A stretch of 64,000 nucleotides of DNA from the NCBI RefSeq assembly GCF_041245805.1, contig NZ_CP162490.1, forward strand, positions 2,953,001 to 3,017,000. The letters are read 5' to 3'. Positions 31,601 to 38,062 of this stretch are shown one piece after another. The first letter of the stretch is position 1, and each line of letters opens with the position of its first letter. The position numbers and the translations under genes were made by a program. The notes below the pieces were generated by a model. That model saw nothing but the letters and a program-made list of their open reading frames with translations. It did not search any database and was not told the origin of the DNA. Origin of the DNA: Xanthomonas sp. DAR 34887 (GTDB lineage Bacteria; Pseudomonadota; Gammaproteobacteria; Xanthomonadales; Xanthomonadaceae).

Positions 31601-34600
31601 ACTTCGATACCGCGCTGGGTCGTCAACGGCACGATCCCGAAACTGCGTTGCAGCGCTTCTTCTTCCTTTTCGCCAAGACGCATGCCGCCGTCCTGCCAGT
31701 ACGGCCAGTTGATCGATATCGACTTGCCGCTGCGTTGGCCGTTCGCGACCAGCGTCTCGCGCATCGCCGAAAACGCGTCCTCGAACGCGTTGCCGAACGC
31801 ATAGTCGCACTGCCCGACATTGCCCAGCACGCCGGTGACGGATGAAAACAGCACGAACAGGTCCAGCGAGTCGTGTTGCGTTTCCTGATCCAGGCACCAG
31901 ACACCCAGGGTCTTGGGCGCGATGACGCGCGCGAACGCCTCCGCGGACTTGCGCAGCAGGAAATCGTCTTCGATGACCCCGGCCGAGTGCAGCACGCCGT
32001 TCAGCACTTGATCGCGCCGGTGCAGATCCGCGCGGATCGCCGCAAAGACCTGCCGGACGTCATCGCGATCTGTGATGTCGCACGCGAAATACATCGCGCG
32101 ACCGCCCAGGCCGGCCAATGCCTCCAGCGCCGGCCGTTGCGCTTCGGACAGCGGCTTGCGGCCGGTCAGATACACCGTGGCCCGATAGCGCTCGCACAGA
32201 TGGCGGGCGACGATCAGGCCGAGCGCACCGAGCCCGCCGGTAATCAGATAGGCGCCCTCCGTTCGAAAGCCTGTGCTGCCCGAATGCGCCACGGCCGGGA
32301 GCGCGCTCGAATGCACGGGTGCGAACCGGCGCGTCTCGCGCAGGCTGTTGCGATAGCGCACATCGGTGACCTTGTCGGCCGCGAGCAACTCGTCGACGAC
32401 CAGGTCGGCCCAGCTAGCGCTATCGGCCGGGCATTGCACGACGCGTCCGCTGAAGCTGGGCTTTTCGATCGCCAGCGTCTTGTAGAACCCGCCCAGCGCG
32501 ACGACGTCGACGCCACCCAGACCGTTGCGATCGGGCGCGCCGTCGCGGTCCTGCTGGTTCAAATGCACAAAACGCGCGCGCTTTGGACCGCGCAACATTG
32601 CCTTGACCAGCGCGAACACCGTGCGCGCGCCGACATCGATGCGCGCCTGCACCGACAGGTTGCTGTTTGGCTTCGGCGCGATCCAAACAAAGTATTCCAA
32701 TTGCAAGTCGCGCGCTTTCCAGGCTGCGATCACGGCCTCGGCATCGGCGAGCGAACCGGCGCGAAGGGCCCTGCCCTGCTCTGCCGGCGCCAGGTCGGCG
32801 TCCGCGGCCAGGATCGGCAAGCGTTCGAAACGCGTGCCGGCGAACCGCGGGGATCGTGTGAGCACCGCATGCAGGCTGTCTAGATCGTCCCGCTCGCCGA
32901 TCATCACCACCGTCGCAGGCGCCTGCGACGCGCGTGGCACCGCCGCCTGCGCCCACAGCGGCGCGTACAGATCGCCGGCAATCGATTCGGGCGGAACGCG
33001 CATCGCAGAAGCCTTGGGACCCTGCGCAGACGAGGCCTGCGCTACGCGTGGCCGCAAGCTCAATCCACGGAATGCCAGGCGCACGCGGCCGACGGATTGG
33101 CCAGGTACGCACTCGATCAGATCGATATCGAGCCGGGGAATCCGCTCGCTGCCGGACGAGGTCGGCGCGAATCGCGCCCAGGCGTAGAGCTCGGTCGCAC
33201 CCGAATTGGAACCCGTCCCCGCACCCACAACATCCAGACGATCCAAGGCGAACGGCAGGCACGGCGCATGCGCGTGCGGCGGCGCGTTGGTCGCGTCGAT
33301 GGCGGACGCGAGTACGACCGCCGCCTGCAGCGCAGCATCGGCAGTACTCGGATGCACGACAAAGGCCGGGTGGCCGGCCGCAAGCTGCATGGGCACCACG
33401 ATCCGCGCCAGGCATTGGTCGGCGCCGAGGCGTACATCGGCGATCGCCTGGTGCGTCGGTCCGTACTGCAGCTGCAAGCCCGCCAGCCCACGGTAGCACG
33501 TGACCGAATCGACGAGGCCGGCCGTGCAGTCGCTGCCGATCGCCCCGATATCCACCAGCATTTCGCTGGCATCCCGATCGACGTCCAGGCAACCCTGGCA
33601 GTACACCTGCGCCGACTCCCGCGTTTTCGCGTCAACCACGCGAAAACGTAGACGAGCCGGGTCGGCGTCCTGTGCCATACCGTCACCGGATGCGTCCAAC
33701 TCCAATTCGACCGATACAGCAGCGTCCATCACTTCGAGCGGACGCTGCCAGACCACGTCGTGCAAGCTGACAGTGAGCGCTGCACGCGCATCCGCAGCAT
33801 CGGCGAGCGCGAGATCCGCGGCGGCACGCGCCATTTCCAGGTACGCGACGCCAGGCAGGATCGATCGGCCGTCGACGACGTGATCGGCAAGGAAGAATTC
33901 GCGACCATCGAAGGTCGAGCGGAAGCGCTGCTGGCCGAGAACGGACACGTTCTGGTGGAGCAGCGGATGCAGGCGGGTTTCGGGCTGGGTCTCGGCGCGC
34001 AAATCCGCTGCGATCGGCGCGGGCGTCCAGAAGGCGGCGCCTTTGAAGGGGTAGCCAGGCAGACGCACTGGCTGCGCCGATACGCCAGCGAACAGCGGCG
34101 CCCACGACAGCTTCGCGCCGGCGCGGAAAGCGTTCGCCAGGATGCGCAAAGCGTCGCTTCGCGCTTGCTTTTTCAGCTTTGACCATTTCGACAGCAACGC
34201 CTCGGCGTCCACACTTTCGGGCATGGACACGTCATGCATGGTCGCATCCATCGCCTGATTCAATGCATCCAGCAATGCAGCCGGGCTATCCACCACGCAA
34301 GCGAACCGGCAAGCCAAGGCATCGCGGCCCAATAGCAACGTCCGGCTGACATCGATCGGCCGCGTGCGTCCCGCATCGTCCCGCGCCCAATCGCGCAGTG
34401 CCGCGATGCGTCGCTGCAAGGCGGGTGCAGTCTTGGCCGACAAGGCGATCAACACGGGTTCATCGCTGCGAACACGACCGGAGCCGCGCCCGACCGGCGC
34501 CGCCGGCGCCTCTTCCAGAATCACGTGGGCATTGGTGCCGCCGAACCCGAACGAACTCACGCCGGCGCGCAACGGTTGCCCCGGCGCGGGCGGCAGCCAG

Positions 34601-35805
34601 GGGCGGCTGTCATCGAGGACATAGAACGGCGTGTCGTCGATCGCGATGCGGTGGTTGAGTCGGGCGAAATTCTGGAACGGTGGCAGGCGACGATGCCGCA
34701 TCGCCAGCAATACCTTGATCACGCCGGCCACGCCTGCGGCGGCCTCGAGATGGCCAATATTGGTTTTCACCGAACTCACGCCGCAGTACGCCGAAGGCAG
34801 TTCGATGCCCTGCTTGCGCGCCAGGCCGCCAAACGCCTGCAGCAGGCCTTCGAATTCGATCGGATCTCCCTTCGGCGTGCCCGTGCCGTGCAGCTCGACG
34901 AATCCCAGACTGTCGACGGCCACGTCGGCGCGCTCGTGCGCGGCCATGATGACCTCGGCCTGCGCCTGCGGACTCGGATAGGTCAAGGTATAGGTGCTGC
35001 CGCAATGATTGACCGCGGTGCCCTTGATGACGCCATGGATCGCGTCGCCATCGGCGATGGCGCGCTCCAGCGGCTTGAGCAGCAAAAACGCCGCGCCTTC
35101 GCCGCGCACGTAGCCGTCGGCAGCATCGTCGAAGGTCTTGCAGATGCCGCTCGGCGACAGCATCCCCATCTTCGAGAACGAGATATGGCGGGTCGGCGTC
35201 AACATCAGATTGATGCCGCCAGCGAGCGCCATCTCGCAATCGTCGTACTGCAGGGCTTGGATCGCGCTGTGGATCGCGTTGAGCGAACTCGAACACGCCG
35301 TATCGATCGGCACGCTGGGCCCGCGCAAGTCGAAGTAATGCGACACGCGATTGGCGATCACCGCCGTCGCGGTACCGGTGGAGTGATGCGCTTCGATCGA
35401 AATCTCGTCGCGCTCCTGCAGCTCCTTGTAGTCGTGATTGAAGACGCCAACGACAACGGCCACCTTGCGTCCGCGCACGCCCGAAGGCGCCACGCCCGCG
35501 TCTTCCATGCAATTCCAGGCGAGCTCAAGCATGATCCGCTGCTGCGGATCCATGGACTGCACCACCTTTGGCAGGAAACCGAAGAACTCATAATCGAACG
35601 CGTCGACCGCGTCGATGAATCCGCCCCATTTGCTATCGGTCTTATTGACCGTGTGCTTCGGATCGCCCCATACGCTGCGCCAATCCCAGCGCTGCGCTGG
35701 AATCTCGGTCACACTCGACTTACGGTCAATCAAATTCCCCCAGAACGTCGTACTGTCGTTCGCCCCTGGAAATCGAAACGCCATCCCAATAACTGCGGTA
35801 TCCAT
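19621..35805 (-). CDS. Trans-AT polyketide synthase, four ketosynthases, 5394 aa
   Basis: Order with rough residues: KS1 (1-430, DTACSSS), DH1 (610-880), KR1 (1150-1420, LITGGLGALG), ACP1 (GFDSV, 1493); KS2 (1600-2040, DTACSSS), DH2 (2220-2505), ACP2a (GIDSV, 2570), ACP2b (GIDSV, 2684), degenerate carrier (PLDAV, 2793); KS3 (2880-3315, DTMCSSS), DH3 (3500-3800), KR3 (4035-4270, LITGGAGKLG), ACP3 (GMDSV, 4375); KS4 (4475-4895, STACSGG), half condensation domain (5125-5372). No AT domain follows any KS; each KS linker ends in a PFxxxxYW-like segment, as in trans-AT enzymes. Each KS keeps its Cys and two His, though KS4 has KAGIGH for KTNIGH. Both KRs have an Asp at the B-type position. No enoyl reductase, methyltransferase, loading domain or thioesterase is seen. 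KS1 starts at residue 1, so the starter must come from another protein. First gene of the operon; upstream 1.7 kb is non-coding. Confidence 0.96.
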   Translation of the reverse strand: MDTAVIGMAFRFPGANDSTTFWGNLIDRKSSVTEIPAQRWDWRSVWGDPKHTVNKTDSKWGGFIDAVDAFDYEFFGFLPKVVQSMDPQQRIMLELAWNCMEDAGVAPSGVRGRKVAVVVGVFNHDYKELQERDEISIEAHHSTGTATAVIANRVSHYFDLRGPSVPIDTACSSSLNAIHSAIQALQYDDCEMALAGGINLMLTPTRHISFSKMGMLSPSGICKTFDDAADGYVRGEGAAFLLLKPLERAIADGDAIHGVIKGTAVNHCGSTYTLTYPSPQAQAEVIMAAHERADVAVDSLGFVELHGTGTPKGDPIEFEGLLQAFGGLARKQGIELPSAYCGVSSVKTNIGHLEAAAGVAGVIKVLLAMRHRRLPPFQNFARLNHRIAIDDTPFYVLDDSRPWLPPAPGQPLRAGVSSFGFGGTNAHVILEEAPAAPVGRGSGRVRSDEPVLIALSAKTAPALQRRIAALRDWARDDAGRTRPIDVSRTLLLGRDALACRFACVVDSPAALLDALNQAMDATMHDVSMPESVDAEALLSKWSKLKKQARSDALRILANAFRAGAKLSWAPLFAGVSAQPVRLPGYPFKGAAFWTPAPIAADLRAETQPETRLHPLLHQNVSVLGQQRFRSTFDGREFFLADHVVDGRSILPGVAYLEMARAAADLALADAADARAALTVSLHDVVWQRPLEVMDAAVSVELELDASGDGMAQDADPARLRFRVVDAKTRESAQVYCQGCLDVDRDASEMLVDIGAIGSDCTAGLVDSVTCYRGLAGLQLQYGPTHQAIADVRLGADQCLARIVVPMQLAAGHPAFVVHPSTADAALQAAVVLASAIDATNAPPHAHAPCLPFALDRLDVVGAGTGSNSGATELYAWARFAPTSSGSERIPRLDIDLIECVPGQSVGRVRLAFRGLSLRPRVAQASSAQGPKASAMRVPPESIAGDLYAPLWAQAAVPRASQAPATVVMIGERDDLDSLHAVLTRSPRFAGTRFERLPILAADADLAPAEQGRALRAGSLADAEAVIAAWKARDLQLEYFVWIAPKPNSNLSVQARIDVGARTVFALVKAMLRGPKRARFVHLNQQDRDGAPDRNGLGGVDVVALGGFYKTLAIEKPSFSGRVVQCPADSASWADLVVDELLAADKVTDVRYRNSLRETRRFAPVHSSALPAVAHSGSTGFRTEGAYLITGGLGALGLIVARHLCERYRATVYLTGRKPLSEAQRPALEALAGLGGRAMYFACDITDRDDVRQVFAAIRADLHRRDQVLNGVLHSAGVIEDDFLLRKSAEAFARVIAPKTLGVWCLDQETQHDSLDLFVLFSSVTGVLGNVGQCDYAFGNAFEDAFSAMRETLVANGQRSGKSISINWPYWQDGGMRLGEKEEEALQRSFGIVPLTTQRGIEVLDYAIAQAQPQVVVMPAGDIDKVREVLGVIAEDRQSAAAAIAAVAPGADESHIDEAPSAWRAPVSRFLANLFASQLGISADFEPDRSFKDYGFDSVVMIDLIADLEKSFGTLPKTLFFEYQTLGELSAYFIEQHPDRCRAIARPTQAVVEIAAARGADAASNPPPAPVVAHESGRAAAYAVSSPTRSRAAGSLSPPHRDDIAIIGLAGRYPQAETLDAFWDNLRLGRDCVEEIPADRPDLAAKFRFQPGEATRANSYSRWGGFLRGVDQFDPLFFNISPKEAENIDPNERLFLEIASHAIEDAGYTPDTLAQARGHRENPVGVYAGLMWGDYQLHGVDRPRDSWVVPHSFYWAVANRVSYQFNFSGPSLTIDTACSSSLTAIHLACQAIGAGEIDVAIAGAVNLSLHPNKYNLLSDMHFLSSDGRCRAFGEGGNGYVPGEGVGAVVLKSLAQARRDGDHIYGIIRGSSINHGGKASGFTVPNPKRQAALVQDALDAAGVDARHISYVEAHGTGTSLGDPIEVAGLTKAFAQSEHQYCAIGSAKSNLGHLEAAAGIAGLTKVLLQMRHRSLVPSIHSDTPNPYIDFAHSPFRVQRSLQPWLRPVVEQAGMRRELPRLAGISSFGAGGSNGHLIVEEYIEEVRGNSDPEAPVVVVLSARRDSALREMAAGLAQRLQDDPTIGLQDAAYTLQIGRIAMEVRVAFVVASRRESLDALRLYAEKGMLATQAWSGHRDTAKRDPAIAARAAAAAARLAESLAARDLAALAQAWVDGVSVDWRALHVAGGRRRVPLPGYAFQRQRYWIETADVGASGEGGIAALHPLIDANVSTLEEQAFLKTFHPDAFYLRDHRLGDNRVLPGVVYLELALQAARLAAPGRVVAAIEDVHWYRPIIVNDAPQPVRISLLPERGAVAFAIDAVGGDAQQPYADGAIVLGDAFGAGEVAGVDLAAIAARTVALDGVDVEAVFSSMGFAFGESFQVFKSLRHNADEALGLLRLPHSVGVKAGDFVLHPSLIDGAIRVSLGVGGFNASADGIRVPVRLRRIEILAIPGEQVLVHARRSAIVHGATTPEQSHFDLSVCDAQGRVLVRIEQLTIQSAPQLSLLARGRTTPKPVMAKALPATMQSSVVAATSSTVDTQALQAIATSRLVELLANVTKLAPAQIDPHASLENYGIDSVMIAALNRELELRFGEVPKTLFFEYQELSGIADYLAENHAEALRAMAPAIDGHVSTTQAAVVAQAPLLSVDAPRRAAQEFLRRVLAETVGLGPYDIDPHAPLEHYGIDSVMIVKLTGRLEAAFGAVSKTLFFEYQDVASLAEHLAETFPEAAQFLAGASPAVALTASIVSASASGEAPMAAESDDMGVRDHLFRQLRRILGAEAANCSVDTPIAHWPLDAVNILTVLHALAQDFEGVDASAPYRHDTLADWAAELQWRDGRAEKIGTETHAQANARDSMPARRRGLAAPSEFRRLRGDADRFEPEDIAIVGLSGRYPGANDLHAFWQNLSAGRDSVSEIPLSRWDHGRYFHPDRTLKGAVYSKWGGFVDDVDQFDARFFNISAREAELIDPQERLFLQTAWECVEDACQTRQSLKGRSVGVYVGVMWGYYAQIDVTEEQLKSGRPNPPFSSIANRVSYFMNFNGPSMAVDTMCSSSLTAIHLACRAIHNGDCDMAIAGGVNVIVHPNKYQKLSAAQFLSSDGRCRAFGADGDGYVPGEGVGAVMLKRLSQAIQDGDHVYGVIKATSLNHGGKTNGYTVPNQVEQTNVIGKALSRAGWDPRSIDYIEAHGTGTSLGDPIEIAGLSRAFDSASASFGVAESNREKCRIGSVKSNVGHLESAAAIAGLTKILLQFRHDAIAPSLHASPANPNIDFTQAPFRVVQQQEPWIASGSRSPRRAGLSSFGAGGANAHCLIEDHPRTAPAVADGRPVLFVLSADGEERLMRYVDRMIAFLERGGDPDVGLDLRSLAYSSQIGRETMDERLAIVATSVAELLNALRACRAGSSIEGVLRGSPRRQGEKLEAIVEVGERDAIIRTLIAGGRLLQLARAWVSMLDVDWTRYVDALYPVDAGSARPRRVPFPTMPFVTQRYWVDEKRGDAVADAPHPLIDRNLSTLATQIYRKRFDGQEFYLRDHIVHTDRDRKILPGVAYLEMARAAGDLAAGEGWRVSRIRNFAWRQPFEIAGMPDALTIRMHSDEAGLQFDVLRESDAAICADGELVFQDSGDEVVDEWLDIPAIVARGTRIERDQEEIYSAFRRMGFHFGPSFKVTQARYRLAEGALCELRLPVHLRSGLSQFGLHPSLLDAVLRAGLAVEVATSGNPVVPIVPFALDELEIRHPLTETCYAHVVRSRDALAAALPPGLVPITEATAYKYDILVTDADGRVLAKLHGFSGRALVRQEAQARAVQFFDDHWLPAPPAPVATAHRAARTVLVVADDMGLAQGVVRALPEGDRGIAVAFAVHGEDVSAPDRFDPFNAASAWALFESLRDRDLLPERIVIWNGTPDGAWSADGIGASALHRGLQSVRQLFVASERINPGAAVRLLYAYRDHGDVQPQHEAIIGYARSLLMANHRFELSTLSEDRDGIDVCARTIVDELDVDAGFGASEIAWRGGLRHRRTLRALPMAAHDASAALPLRDAGTYLITGGAGKLGLAVAHWLATKCRARLLLCGRSAEVPASACGILDAIRALGAHVEYRSVDIADPMAVATLVAVAERELGGLSGVVHCAGAASDRSILELDDVGFNALLAPKVDGLIALDRATALLPLDFFVAFSSVSALIGDLGSGAYAAGNRFMDGYALWREAQRARGLRQGRSLSIGWPLWATGGMEITGGDSVVFGFSGMQALNEAEGLEILGTLLRSAQGRVLVTVGDPQRIAKTLRLAEGVEPQMDTPATVERTAAMRMADARPTMRDTAPVATKLTVRAEPKVTPAKQRAADAGTVDAALGSEVEHLIKQRMAAVTKTQVSAICSRTSFEQCGMDSVLMLELHTALRADFAELPKTALFEYDSAAQLAHYLLARHPEAVRQLFPDAGAVAAAVPTRDASAAPALPTPAREKTAAPTHSKRLPNGRAPAAAAEAIAIIGMAGEFPSSPDLDRFWRNLREGRDCLTSVPATRGFASSLNDYRSRSGQSIADAGGFLSDVELFDPKLFRMSQAEADKADPQLRVLLRTAWRAVEDAAYTPQALAACKVGVFVGAMNDDFSRIAADVQRLSREYIGPGSVASELSNRLSFVMNFHGPSLTVSTACSGGLTALHLARQSILSDDCEVALVGGVNLSLHQSKYQLLHDMKVLSPDGKERTFDEGANGLVPSEGAGVVVLKRLSRAIADGDHIHGVIRASRIGHFGTGPGQFMPNLQAMEDTAADCIRDAGLVADDIDCIEAHGTGTELGDPIELKALDNALRRTSSAVGRCAVGSKAGIGHMEAASGVGSLIKVLLSMRHGEFAPCAKLRRINSNFDHAGSALRFPDTATAWPRNAKGTRIAGINSFGMGGSNAFVIVESHASAPAGAPNVASPVLFVLSARSQDGLKAYAGSLAAFMREQAAQGLTQTAFADLAYASQVGRIAYRHRLAVVAADAQALIAALEHPSETGGRSGVFCGDIEAHGSLDVLRLLNGDAGDGFVDTLLRARDLDKLAELWVRGAAIDWPAIHHGQSRRRASFPGTPFEQVRCDLRNLVVPDGGSSAQSRSDGAEADDCLGIGRTEELAAPAEQSAEWRRLSDVLSADVEGASVRTAADEPDDEWVRRYWVDHLGDATDTVVALGERMSLETAAPGGEGAGTVHVVSEVVDPALTQLLQAFGSRHSIALETLIAAAWAVLLNRYSNARYSQFGLLGADRAGEPVLLPVRVRTVGRQKVLEWLGELQATLLRKHRHACTTIERIGEWVGREQLFDCVVSFGSPIAPGEDGERHLASEAYPCGLRPRMEVAAAIDVDSLELSLMYRAVEPDHASAAMLLEQITVLLEGIVSNPDRMPSALGMRTKSESRERFWKTMEAKAITTEGS
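19690..20430 (-). other. Half condensation domain at the C-terminus of the PKS
   Basis: Behind KS4 there is no carrier protein. About 250 residues resemble the C-terminal lobe of an NRPS condensation domain (YWVDHLGDATDTVVAL opening, then LIAAAWAVLLNRYS, then a central strand-rich part and a helix before the stop). The HHxxxDG motif and N-terminal lobe are missing. The sequence is far diverged from the NRPS domains in this window, so the lobe assignment is moderate. Confidence 0.6.
27280..27530 (-). other. Degenerate carrier domain without the phosphopantetheine serine
   Basis: After two ordinary carriers (GIDSV near 28090 and 27750) the PKS has a third carrier-shaped stretch. It keeps the helix pattern (a leading DHLFRQLRRIL helix, then PLDAVNILTVLHALAQDF, then DTLADWAAEL), but the invariant serine is alanine and the preceding glycine is proline. 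It therefore cannot be loaded with phosphopantetheine. It may be a structural spacer or docking surface, or a decaying copy. Confidence 0.7.
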
Positions 35806-37496
35806 ATCGCTCTAGGCATCCTGTCTGCATCGCGATCGCGATCGCCGTCTCTCCCCATACAAGAGACTGGCAATATCCTTCTGCCCCCACAGAGGATCGT
35901 TCGAATGTGACGAACTTCCGCGAAATTATTTTTGCTTGATATCACAAAGCGGGAAATACCCCGTAGACAGATGCTGAGCATTCACGTGAATGCGACGTCC
36001 AATGCATGTCGAACTGGCCTGCAAAACGCATCCGCAGCTTGCCCACACGGCACCGCAGGTTCGCTCGACCGCACAGCGATGGCGAAAAAATCGCCAACTC
36101 GATAGCTTGCGAGCGACGCGCGCAATGCTGCGCGTCGCTTGAGGCGACCACGGGCAACGGCCGGTTGAAAATTTTTCGGTGACTATTCGCTTGATTGTGT
36201 CGTGGACCCCACCGGGAATCAGCGACTTGGCAAGACGTCCACCACTTCTTTGCACACCACCGCGTCGCGCTGATGGGCTCTGCCGATACCAAACGCCAAG
36301 GGGGCACCACGCTGGTCGTAGGCAGGTGCGTTTACCGCCGAGCCTGCCGCGATCAGCAGCCGCAATCATTCATTCGCGAACTGCGTTGTCTACTACTTCA
36401 CGCTGATGTGGCGAGCCTTCCAATGGCGTCGTGTCCAATTGCGATGACGGCCAAGAGGACGGGCATCGGCCATGCCTTTGAAGTGAATCCGTTTCGTGCG
36501 CATGGATTGGTTCTGAGAGCCGGCAGCCATGTCCCGTGTACTTCCCACATCCGCCCGTGACTGTCTCCGGCCTCCGGCGCACATCTTCGTGTCCCGCGCG
36601 CTGCGCCCGCCTACACCACCGCCCAGCGCCCTGATATCCAGATTGATCAGGTGTGCGAGATGGCGGTTTGGCCTGCAGGACGATCCGGGCGTCAGGCCGA
36701 GATCTGGAATCGCCAGCTGCCTTGCGCTGCTTCGCGCTCCTATCAGCCCAGCTTGACGAAGTCGGCGCGCCCTGCCACTCACTCGCTGGACACGTTAAGG
36801 CGCCGTCCTAGTCCATTCAGTCGAAGTGGAAGAGCGGATGCCGTAAGCCCGCAAGCTCAAGGTACGCAATCGCACCGGACCGGGCGCTGGCGTAGAGCGG
36901 ATCAGCGGCACCACGAGCCGCGTTGCCAGTCGCAAGCTTGAAGTTCGTCAGGCCGAAGACGCGTTTGCGCTGGCCTGAGGGCGCCGTAGTTCGTCATCCA
37001 CTGCTTTTCAACTACTTGCGACGGAGAGGATGACCGGGAGTTGGCCGCTCCTGCGCGATGTCGCATACAAATCATCCAGAACATCTGCCCGCGTCGGCGC
37101 GTTACCAGTCCTGGAATGTTCTTACCACCGCCTTCCATCAGAGCAGCCCTCCCCTTTCGCCCTAGTCCAGGGTGGACGCACTCTGGACGGTTTGACGCGT
37201 CAGGACTCACCGGCAATTTCATGCCCTTGAGGGTGACTCGAGAAAGGCGTTCCCAGCGCCACTGGAGTTCTGGTCCGTTGCGTGTGCAAGCGGCCATCCC
37301 TGATTGGCTGCAACGGCAACGCCTAGCCAACGCGGCGGCGCGCTCATGTCGTGCCGCGCGTTTGACCACCTTGCGGCCAAGCACGCCAGCAGATCGCGGA
37401 ATTCGCAGACGAGCGCAGTAGCGGCCAGTCGCCCGCACGCGAGGTAGCGCGCCACGCGAATGGAAGTGCCCAAGCGCACGTCCAAGTTGGACAAAG
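35806..37496. other. About 1.7 kb with no convincing gene; holds the operon promoter
   Basis: No open frame here has recognisable domains, a good ribosome site or continuous codon bias; the short frames at 36195-36560 and 36902-37540 look random. The part next to the PKS (35880-35990) is relatively AT-rich and is the likely promoter region for the minus-strand operon; I could not settle on -35/-10 boxes. The ribosome site of the PKS start is weak. The far end reaches the terminator behind tRNA-Ser. Old mobile-element or gene debris is possible but not shown. Confidence 0.6.
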
Positions 37497-37535
37497 AAAA
37501 ACGCCCGCAAATCGTTGATTTGCGGGCGTTTCCTT
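37497..37535 (-). terminator. Rho-independent terminator behind tRNA-Ser
   Basis: Read on the minus strand, AAACGCCCGCAAATC and GATTTGCGGGCGTTT form a 15 bp stem around a three-base loop and are followed by TTTCTTTG. It begins a few bases after the tRNA CCA end and also insulates the PKS promoter region. Confidence 0.9.
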
Positions 37536-37540
37536 GACAC

Positions 37541-37633
37541 TGGCGGAGTGAGAGGGATTCGAACCCTCGATAGAGCTTTTGACCCTATACTCCCTTAGCA
37601 GGGGAGCCCCTTCAGCCGCTCGGGCATCACTCC
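37541..37633 (-). tRNA. tRNA-Ser (anticodon GCU)
   Basis: On the minus strand GGAGTGATGCCCGAGCGG starts the acceptor and D arm; the anticodon stem CTCCC / GGGAG encloses CTGCTAA with anticodon GCT; a long variable arm (class II) follows; the T arm contains GGTTCGAATCC; and the acceptor closes with CACTCCG plus an encoded CCA. At 93 nt it has the length of a serine tRNA. It lies downstream of csrA in the same direction, and its 3' end faces the natural-product cluster. Confidence 0.96.
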
Positions 37634-37714
37634 GGGTTTAGACGCTGCGGATATTCCGCGACCGGGCGCGAAGGATAACGGTTTGTAGGGTCTCAGGTAA
37701 ACCCTTTCGCCGCA

Positions 37715-37927
37715 TCAATCGGAAGATTGATCGCCGTGGCCGCCGCCATGCGACGTCGGCTCGTCGCCGCGCTGGATGCGCTGATAGATTTCTTCGCGGT
37801 GCACAGCGACATCCTTCGGTGCGGTGATACCGATGCGCACTTGATTGCCCTTGACCCCAAGCACCGTCACGGTGACCGAATCGCCGATCATCAAGGTTTC
37901 GCCTACCCGGCGAGTCAGGATCAACAT
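37715..37927 (-). CDS. csrA: Carbon storage regulator CsrA (RsmA)
   Basis: 70 residues beginning [16 protein letters not shown], the hallmark of the RNA-binding regulator that blocks or stabilises mRNAs through GGA-containing hairpins; in Xanthomonas it controls motility, exopolysaccharide and virulence. The RNA-contact residues near VGVKG/IGITAP and the [10 protein letters not shown] helix are intact; the tail is glycine and histidine rich. The start was chosen over an upstream in-frame extension because every CsrA begins at this methionine and a GGAGA site precedes it. The neighbours are alaS upstream and tRNA-Ser downstream, as is usual in gamma-proteobacteria. See the leader hairpin at 37947-37965 for likely autoregulation. 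Confidence 0.97.
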   Translation of the reverse strand: MLILTRRVGETLMIGDSVTVTVLGVKGNQVRIGITAPKDVAVHREEIYQRIQRGDEPTSHGGGHGDQSSD

Positions 37928-37946
37928 TTTTAAAATTCTCCAGGGA

Positions 37947-37965
37947 ACCGGTGATTCCCACCGGT
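37947..37965 (-). promoter_or_regulatory. csrA leader hairpin with GGA loop, candidate CsrA site
   Basis: In the csrA mRNA the sequence ACCGGUG-GGAAU-CACCGGU makes a perfect 7 bp stem with GGA in the loop, about 20 nt before the start codon and next to a second GGA in the ribosome site. This is the arrangement CsrA binds when it represses its own translation. Seen directly; function inferred. Confidence 0.6.
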
Positions 37966-38062
37966 ACGGCGCCCCGAGCCGGGACACCCCATCACGAAAG
38001 GGAAAAGAAGATCGATGTTAAGGGAAGCCGCGCCCTGCCAGCAAGGCGGCGCGAGTTCGTGT

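Noticed and set aside
36179..37540. Short frames between the PKS and tRNA-Ser as genes or transposase fragments
   Set aside because: No conserved motif, no inverted terminal repeats and no ribosome sites; I could not link any to a known family.
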